64,000 nucleotides of DNA, from assembly GCA_030248215.1 (NCBI GenBank), contig JASANG010003380.1:299501-363500 (forward strand), read 5' to 3'. Below the pieces are notes generated by a model, which was given only the letters and a program-made list of their open reading frames with translations, ran no database searches and was not told the origin of the DNA. The number at the start of each line of letters is the position of its first letter. The first letter of the stretch is position 1. Shown one piece after another: positions 57,441-64,000 of this stretch. Source of the stretch: Enoplolaimus lenunculus. Lineage: Eukaryota > Nematoda > Enoplea > Enoplida > Thoracostomopsidae. The position numbers and the translations under genes are program-made.

Positions 57441-59036
57441 CTTTTGAACGCTTAGTTCGTGTGCTGGAATTTCTGGTGGCTATGTTGATGTGCGCTTATG
57501 GTTAAATTTGTTTTGTCATGTGGGTAAGGTCATGGATTTTATCTGGTTCTTATCCAGCCAAAAATGTTACATTTCAGTGGGAACCTGCAGGAATTTTGCA
57601 TGTAGACCAATGAGGCCAAAACTTTTACCCAGTATACCATTGATCCGTTTGAGAGAATAAACATTTCGCTTTTGGTTAGCCCGCACATACCATATATTAC
57701 TTTGATAGAGAGCATAATAGACGGCGGTGGCTGTTTACGGCGATGTCTAAAAAGTCTTATATGTTTGTGGAGACGTACTTTTATTTATTTTATGTTTATA
57801 AATGTTATGATATAGTATAGAATATATATTAGGGTGTAAAAATCGGATATCCGTTTAGGCAAAAATCGGTTCTGTTTCCGTTATAGAAATACTGGAAACT
57901 CGGCTATTTTGTGCCAAAAATTAGTTAAACCACACTCAGTGTCTCACAATTTTTCATAGATCTGCGGCAGTTGTTCAATTAACATAACGCAATCTATCAA
58001 AGTCTAAAAAATTTCGGTGTAACCGCTACTGTGTTTTAAGAAAGTCCGGTAAATATTTTCATGCCTATAGTTGTGTTGGCAGAAAAATACAATGTCTTTT
58101 AAGATCGATATATCCGTTTTTCGTTTCCGGTTATTTTGATTGGTGATATCGTGTATACTTATTTTTTACTATATACACATCCTGCTGTGGATTTGTCTTG
58201 ATGTGCCTATGCACTTGTTTCTTGTCCTGTAATCGCTTTTTCAATATACATGCTGAAATATTAAAAGAGAAATTGATTCAATTTTCTATAAAAACAACGC
58301 CCTTGTCAGGGATCGACCGGATATCGGTTTTGGTTTAATATCCGGCAAAATCTGACATCCGGTTCCGGGATCTGATAAAAACCTACCGGATACCAAATAT
58401 TTGTTGGTGTGATCCAAATAAATATAAAACTGTTTTTTGCACGTCTAAATTACAAGCATTTCATGAATGGACACTGACATGGAATGAAAAATCCAAACCA
58501 AAAATTAATCTCACAACCAAAGAAACATTTTTTGCACGACTCAAATACTTCCAAAATGCACAAATTTAGACTCTATATCCGGTTAACATCCACTTCCGGT
58601 ACAAAATTCACTATACGGCTCTAGTCCCAGTATCCGGTAAAATTAATATCTGGTCGATCCCTGGCCATTGTATGTAGGGCCGGAACGTTTTCCTGCGGGA
58701 TGGTAAAACAGGTTAAGCTTTTAGACTAACATTTTTGCCTAAGTTTTAGGTATAAGGCTCATCCTTAGGCTTAGGCTTAGGATTATGCTTTAAGCTAGTT
58801 TTCCGGCCTGCTCTATATACATTTAGTCAAAAATAAAATAGCCTTTAAATAAAAAACTTTGCGGCCGTTTTTCTTGTGCTCATTTAAAATTCAACTTTTG
58901 CAGGCTTTAAAAATACAAGGCACACGCCCGAACTTTGAACATACGTCACAAAATTGCTGTATTCGTAGATGTTGATTGAGCTGAATCGAAATTGGGATAT
59001 CTATGCGTATGAATTTTAAAATAGTATGGTAAAGGG
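57441..59036. other. Right-arm repeats, no gene seen
   Basis: Copies of the GGATATCCGTTTCCG-type repeat occupy about 57835-58140 and related sequence 58310-58670, followed by the MITE at 58675. No exons are supported. Confidence 0.5.
58675..58811 (+). mobile_element. MITE, TTAGGC-rich family A
   Basis: It starts AGGGCCGGAACGTTTTCC and ends TTTTCCGGCCTG, with TTAGGCTTAGG in the middle. It aligns with 451-591. Confidence 0.6.
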
Positions 59037-59038
59037 TA

Positions 59039-59229
59039 CACTGCAAAAAATGGTGAGTCAAATTGACTCTCTCCGAAATAGGCTCTACGGGGCTACAACT
59101 GAGTCTCAAATTTAGACTCCGCCAGAGTCAAACGTGCGATTTTTTGAGTCGAATTTGACTCAGTTTGTGTACTCCCGTACTAGAGCCTTTTTCGGAGAGA
59201 TTCAATTTGACTCACTATTTTTTGCAGTG
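59039..59229. mobile_element. Palindromic MITE with CACTGCAAAAAATGG ends, inside the giant element
   Basis: Ends read CACTGCAAAAAATGGTGAGT and its near-perfect inverse, flanked by TA on both sides. The interior has inverted GAGTC words. A second copy lies at 62351-62563. TA flanks suggest mobilisation by a Tc1/mariner-like or similar transposase; that assignment is inferred. Confidence 0.8.
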
Positions 59230-59984
59230 TACAGACTGGTAGTGAAAAACAGAAAAGTAGCCAAGTTCCAAAATCTGGCTTTTTTCCAGCCTGCACCTGC
59301 ACTATAAAAAAGTGTTTATAAAAAGTTTGTTTTTTCAAGCAATCAATGTGCAGTCTAAGGCTTAAAAACAAACTATACAAGAAGGAAAAAATGTAAAATT
59401 TAAAAATTTTGAGCTACGTGCATACGACAAATTGGGGTTAGGGGCGCACGTTGGGCCTAAAAGTGTTCGCATTAAAGAGCAACCGGTGGTTCCGGAGCTG
59501 ACGTCGGAGGCCAACAAAGTTTGCCGCAGCCAATGTCTAGTTTTCGTCACACATAGACACACAGATATCAGTTTAGGATTGGGCCCCGCTCTGCCCCGCC
59601 CCCGGCAAACGTAAATTCCCGTACTGTGCATTGATTTTTAGGCCAAAAAATATAGCGCAAAAATACAAAATTTAAAAATTTCTGGCCAAAAGTCACTACT
59701 GACCTTGCCGGAATGCTAGTTTGTATATCAGTTTTGCGCTGTGCCCCGTCCTGCCCCCCAGCAAATCTAGTTCCCGTACTGAGCATAAAAGCCCAAAACA
59801 GCGGGAAAATAATCTTTGCTGCGCAATACAGGAGGCGCCGCCCATGTATGTTTGGAACATTTAGCGGTGGGGCTGTTTAGAGTCAACTATAGCTAAAACT
59901 TTAATAAAATACTTGTTTGTTCAATATACACCTACTCTTCTTCCGTGATCAGGCATAGACAGCTACTATTATACAAGTGTTGAT

Positions 59985-60187
59985 CAATTGACGGCTACTG
60001 TTCAATAATGCGAATCAATAAACAACTGCCTATAAGTTTGTATACTGGCCGTTTACATCTACTATTTTCCGTTTTGTCTTAATTGATAACTACTGTTTTG
60101 CAAACGTGTCAGCTCTACAGCTTCCCTGGAAATTGTTAGCACCTAACAACGCTTACGGTTTATTAAGTTGATAGTAGTCGTCAATTG
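59985..60187. repeat. Right subterminal motif cluster
   Basis: Related copies lie at 59985-60000 (CAATTGACGGCTACTG), 60081-60095 (AATTGATAACTACTG) and, inverted, 60172-60187. They match the left-end cluster in sequence and in distance from the terminus, supporting the pairing of the two ends. Confidence 0.7.
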
Positions 60188-60251
60188 AATTTTAAAAATA
60201 TAAAATTTCTCGAAAAAATAGTAGCACCACTTGCTACATTTTATATGGCAG

Positions 60252-60285
60252 ACGGCAAGCGTCAATTGACGATGGCAAAAACCAC
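60252..60285 (-). repeat. Right terminal inverted repeat
   Basis: Perfect 34-bp inverted copy of the first 34 bases of the window. The bases that follow (ACACCAAACG) are taken as flanking DNA, but the true outer edge could lie a few bases further if the left repeat extends upstream of the window. Confidence 0.9.
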
Positions 60286-60830
60286 ACACCAAACGCAAAA
60301 TAAAGTGGCCCATGCATAACAATAAAATTTAAGAGTAAAACGAATGTTGCACTATTAAAAGACCAGTATGATAGCTAGAAATATCGTAATATAGTGTGTT
60401 TATACGTTTGTTTTATTGTAATATTTATTTATTAGGTTAAGTTTAAGCCCAAGATTTATTCCAAAGTTGAGATTCTGACTTTTAAATGGTGTATGGATGC
60501 TTAAGCAACCGCAATTAATAATGTTTAACTGGTCAACGTGGTTGCAAAATTTGCAATATTTGCAACCGACGCCAACATATTTAAAGATAAACAACACCAC
60601 AATATTTTTTGAATTATACATATTAAAAAATTAATACATTTAATTAACATACGGTTATTATGTGAGTGTTCCAACTTTAATTTTATATATTTTATTAAAA
60701 CAATTCTTTTCTACTGTATTTTTCTATTCATGTTTGCTACTAAAAAGTTCCAAAGCCTATGCTATAAGCATTTTAAACACTCCCTGCTCCAAACATGTGT
60801 ACACCTGACAATCAAATGGCCCATGTTACT

Positions 60831-60990
60831 TTAAGGGGCGTCCAGGTTACTGGAGGCTCTATGAAAGAGTAGATTTAGATTCTAGATTACAGTTTTCTGC
60901 TTAGGCTTAGGTTTAGGAACACATTTTTGCAACGGCTAATAGGTTAGGCTTATGCTTAGGAATACGCATAATTTACTGTTACGCCCCTTA
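60831..60990 (+). mobile_element. MITE, family B, outside the giant element
   Basis: Ends read TTAAGGGGCGTCCAGG and TGTTACGCCCCTTAA, with a centre carrying TTAGATTCTAGATTACA and TTAGGC words. It is closely similar to 46595-46749. Confidence 0.75.
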
Positions 60991-61816
60991 AAGTATTCAC
61001 ATAGGGGAATGAAATTATACCTAGTGGATAAAATTTGAGTCATATTTAAACGACATGGAAGTATATAGTTTCTATTTTGTTTCAATTATTAATATTGAGT
61101 TCAACTCCAACATTAATAGGTTTTGAGCTGTAAAACTTCATAAGACTTGGTTAATAGTTTTAAAATTTTCTTAAAAAACTCGAAAGAATTATTGATCTAT
61201 ATCGTTGCGAAAATGAATATTTTAATTTAAGTACTGGTTGAATTCAAAAGTTAGAGTATATACGTAAAATAAAAAGTTTAAAAATTTCAAAACAAAGTGT
61301 CCTCCCTAACCAAGCTTTCTAGGCCCGCAGCCACAGGGGTGCTAGGGCGGCTCAGCTCCAGCCCCCCTGGAAGTGTTGTTCCCCCCTGGGAAATCTTTAC
61401 ATCCTTATGCTTGTAAGTCAGTGAAAAACCTGTGTACCGCTCCTGAAAAATGCTAAGCCCCGTAACAAGGTAAGCTGGTTACAAGCTTGAAGGCATCCTG
61501 GACTCACCTTTGTTCCAAAATTAGCGACTGTTCAAAGGATATTTCTGGTTTATTTCTACGTAAATGTTTCATATGTCTTGTAGTAGTACCTTATAGGTAT
61601 ATATGACATGAAAATTTGAAAAACTTTTATTCAAAATATTACACATTTTGTACAGCATTTTGCATTTCAATGCGGTGCACCTGTATGCTAAGCGATCAGC
61701 GCAAACACACCTGGTGGAAACTTGATATTCGCACTGGAAAAGCAATTAGCAATTTTTGTCGCGTGTATGCAGTCGCATTTGTTGTTACAGGTTCAGCACG
61801 TAGACCCATGTAAAGA

Positions 61817-61991
61817 TTAGGGGTGGAACGTCTGTGGGACTAGAATACAGTAAAGCTTAAGGTTTAGGCTAATTTTTTGCCTGGCTTAGGCTTGGGTTTT
61901 AGGCTTAGGAATATGCTCGTTCTTACACTTAGGCTTAGGATCGGGCTTTGGTTTAGGCTTAGAAATATACTTATAATACTGTTCCGCCCCT
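61817..61991 (+). mobile_element. MITE, family A, outside the giant element
   Basis: It starts TTAGGGGTGGAACG and ends ACTGTTCCGCCCCTG around a TTAGGC-rich centre. It is one of the best-preserved copies of the family. Confidence 0.7.
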
Positions 61992-62350
61992 GTTTTTTTA
62001 CTTTAGGCCAGCACGTATATTTGTAAATAACGTACGCCTAATATGCAAAATTCGTTACTTTTCTGTTTATTTTCACAAAAGGTTTTTTCTGAAAATGGCT
62101 GATTTTAAAGGAATATACGTATATTTAAGCTTGGAAATTATTAAATTATTCGTTTTTCGTGATTTTTGACTCTGATATATCGTTAATATATACAGTTGGC
62201 ATTCGGGTTAAAGTTATATTTATCAAATGGTTAAAAATATTTGAGAAGTTGAGCTCAAAGCGCTGCAGCAAATGATACATTTCTAAAACATTTAAAATTT
62301 ATTTTTTAAATGTGCAATATATTTTCGTATCTATATATGCTTATCAGTTA

Positions 62351-62563
62351 CACTGCAAAAAATGGTGAGTCAAATTGTCTCTCTCTGAAATAGGCTGTAC
62401 TGGACTACACAAACTGAGTTTAAATTCGACTCCACCATAGAGTCAAATTCGGCTCACTGAGTCGCACAGTTGACTCTGGCGGAGTCGAATTTGACTCAGG
62501 TCGTGTTGTCCCGTCGAGCCTATTTCGGAAAGAGTACAATTTGACTCGCCATTTTTTGCAGTG
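62351..62563. mobile_element. Palindromic MITE, second CACTGCAAAAAATGG copy
   Basis: The same inverted ends as 59039-59229, with TA on both sides and the interior GAGTC/GACTC words. Confidence 0.8.
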
Positions 62564-62767
62564 TACCCTGTTTCCAGCTGATAGCTAACAGTGAGTTTTT
62601 GAGAAAATATTTGTATCGCAAAATTTCTAGCACAACACAGCTGATGGTAAAAATAATAAACTTCAGCATCCTTGAGATTTGCCTGGTCACTTTTTATGTT
62701 CAGGTAAATTAAAACGCTACATTCGCCAATTTACCTAAAAAGCTACCTTGCCTAATTACAGTCGCCT

Positions 62768-62860
62768 GGACGTTGAAGCCAAAAAGCTGCAGTATGCGGG
62801 ACACTGAAGCCAAAAATGCTGCAGTGTGAAGGATGCTGAAGCTTTTTGGCTTCAACGTCC
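62768..62860. repeat. Short hairpin element
   Basis: A perfect 21-bp inverted repeat (starting GGACGTTGAAGCC) encloses about 50 bp in which related AAGCC-AAAAA words recur. It may be a tiny MITE. Confidence 0.7.
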
Positions 62861-63500
62861 TGCTCAAGCAAAAAATGCTTCAGTGTCAATGACACCACCC
62901 TTTCAAAAGTCACCTGGTGTGCGCATGTTATTGTGGAAGTTGTATTACGTAAAACTACTAAATCAAGATTTGTTAAGAGAAACATTCACTAATAAAAAGC
63001 ACACTTTAAAACAATCGCTGACTTTAGGAATTTAAATTTTACTCGACAATTTTATCCATTCTTATTATTAATGGCTTGGGTGTTCGCAAAAAAACTACGA
63101 ATGAAGTAATTTTGATCCCAAAATTATATCCGTACGAAATTTCATTGTTTTAAAAATTTTTGGATTTTTTGGTTCTGTAAAATTCAAAGGATTCCACTAT
63201 ACTTTAGTCGCCGCGTCGGGTTTAATAACAAACGCCTGCCGTCCGCCTATTCGTGTTACTGCCCGGTGCCACCTTGCAGTCGCGTGCCTACGCCCGATAG
63301 TATGCAGTGGCGCGGAACGGCGTGCGCCAATTGGTCAAATTTAACGAATCGTGTCAAGCGTATAAAGCGGTTTGTTACGTTTTGAAAAAATGCGTTTCTA
63401 TTGATTCGATTATTACGTTTAGTAGAACCAAGAGTGGATAATGTCCACCTTAAAGAAGAGTATGCAACTGCTTGGGCAGTGCATGGTGCTATATGTGTAC

Positions 63501-63639
63501 TAGCGCGCGTTGCGTTTTTGTTCTACCACCAGGCGGCAGCAAACAGCAGGAGCAGAGGGCGCGGGGGGGAAGGGACGGAAGCCACAGACCTCAAACCACC
63601 CCCGAGAGGGGGGTCGAACAAAAAACGCAACGCGCGCTA
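63501..63639. repeat. Inverted repeat with GCGCGCGTTGCG ends
   Basis: TAGCGCGCGTTGCGTTTTTG at 63501 is matched by its inverse at 63616-63639 with one base inserted, enclosing about 92 bp of GC-rich DNA. Overlapping open frames on both strands here follow from the composition. Confidence 0.65.
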
Positions 63640-64000
63640 TACACATATAAGCACCAGCACGCCCAAGCGGCATACTCTCGAGGGACATATCACTCGAACG
63701 AACAAAAGAACAAAAAAACACACAAACGGAACAAACCGCAACGCGACACGACAAAGACCAAGGCGCACGCCCCGCGCAGCCTCGGGCCACACTCAAGGGG
63801 CACCGGGCAGCTAACACGAGGGCGGGAACGGGCCAGGCCAGTATAAACCCGACGCCGCCAGGAAAAGCCTCAATTACAGAACCAAAAAAAACCAAAAATA
63901 AAACTCAAGAAATCACACAATCAAATCAAAAACCACATGCGAACACCCAAGCCAAATAATACAAATCAATAAAAATCAATAAAAATTAAATCCTAAATCA
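63640..64000. other. CA-rich, T-poor strand-asymmetric tract
   Basis: The plus strand is strongly enriched in A and C with few T residues to the end of the window, unlike the rest of the sequence. No gene assignment is possible. Confidence 0.5.

Larger units (their letters stand above)
1..60285. mobile_element. Giant TIR-bounded DNA transposon, about 60.3 kb, carrying a DDE transposase and cargo genes
   Basis: The first 34 bases recur as a perfect inverted copy at 60252-60285, and a shared subterminal motif clusters within about 400 bp of each end. Between the ends lie a large multi-exon DDE transposase gene near the right end, a multi-exon gene ending in a KMT5A-like SET domain, an Ulp1-type protease exon, a small zinc-finger gene and an EGF-containing gene. 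I found no DNA polymerase B, capsid, reverse transcriptase or tyrosine recombinase, so the element looks like a very large cut-and-paste transposon. The left flank lies outside the window, so the TIR could be longer than 34 bp and the target-site duplication cannot be read. The span is inferred from the TIR pair; the alternative is two related solo ends bracketing host DNA. Confidence 0.78.
60286..64000. other. Flanking DNA outside the giant element
   Basis: It contains MITEs and hairpins listed separately. I see no phase-consistent exons. Short open frames (for example 60400-60621 minus, 61616-61813 plus) have chance-like composition. Confidence 0.55.

Noticed and set aside
1-60285. Interpretation as a Polinton or other virus-like giant element
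   Set aside because: No protein-primed polymerase, capsid, packaging or retroviral-type integrase reading was found, and the TIR and subterminal motifs fit a cut-and-paste DNA transposon better.
63401-63895. Three overlapping open frames of 124-137 codons
   Set aside because: They overlap on both strands in GC-rich then CA-rich DNA, and no domain or splice evidence supports any of them.

Overview
The window is eukaryotic DNA, AT-rich with clear GT-AG introns. Calcium-binding EGF motifs, a KMT5A (PR-Set7)-type SET domain and a transposase style I remember from cnidarian and sponge genomes suggest an invertebrate animal, possibly early-branching. The species cannot be named from the sequence.

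Main result: bases 1 to 60285 look like one giant TIR-bounded DNA transposon. The first 34 bases are repeated perfectly in inverted orientation at 60252-60285. Both ends also carry several copies of a motif close to CAATTGACAACTACTG. The window starts at the left terminus, so the left flank and the target-site duplication cannot be seen. Bases 60286-64000 are flanking DNA. I found no polymerase B, capsid, reverse transcriptase or tyrosine recombinase, so this is not a Polinton, retroelement or Starship as far as I can read.

Layout. The left arm (1-7.4 kb) holds duplicated non-coding DNA and decayed copies of a short minus-strand gene start. A six-exon minus-strand gene (12729 to 7456) encodes a 322-residue protein: acidic MD-x-DD repeats, then a Cys-rich part with EGF modules. 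From 13 to 26 kb I see mainly repeats: a TA microsatellite, a 21-unit satellite array (16.77-19.05 kb), dispersed CCGG-rich repeats and a MITE. A small zinc-finger gene lies at 26891-27241. From 28.5 to 44.8 kb a phase-consistent chain of about 28 plus-strand exons ends in a KMT5A-like SET domain. Its middle is built from about nine copies of one roughly 57-residue exon, two of them inside a very recent 1.4-kb tandem duplication. An Ulp1/C48-type cysteine protease exon follows (45093-45680) and could be an alternative 3' end of the same gene. A poorly resolved minus-strand gene probably lies at 46.3-48.7 kb. The transposase gene (50600-57294 at least) has a DDE core, a Cys-rich segment, a helical DNA-binding-like segment and a long serine/acidic tail with six roughly 41-residue repeats.

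How the parts may work together (inference): the transposase would act on the TIRs and subterminal motifs. The H4K20-type methyltransferase and the SUMO-type protease would act on host chromatin or protein conjugates around the element. The EGF/acidic protein has no evident role. Many MITEs with TTAGGC-rich interiors lie both inside and outside the element, so it has been resident in this host lineage for some time, yet its main genes remain open.
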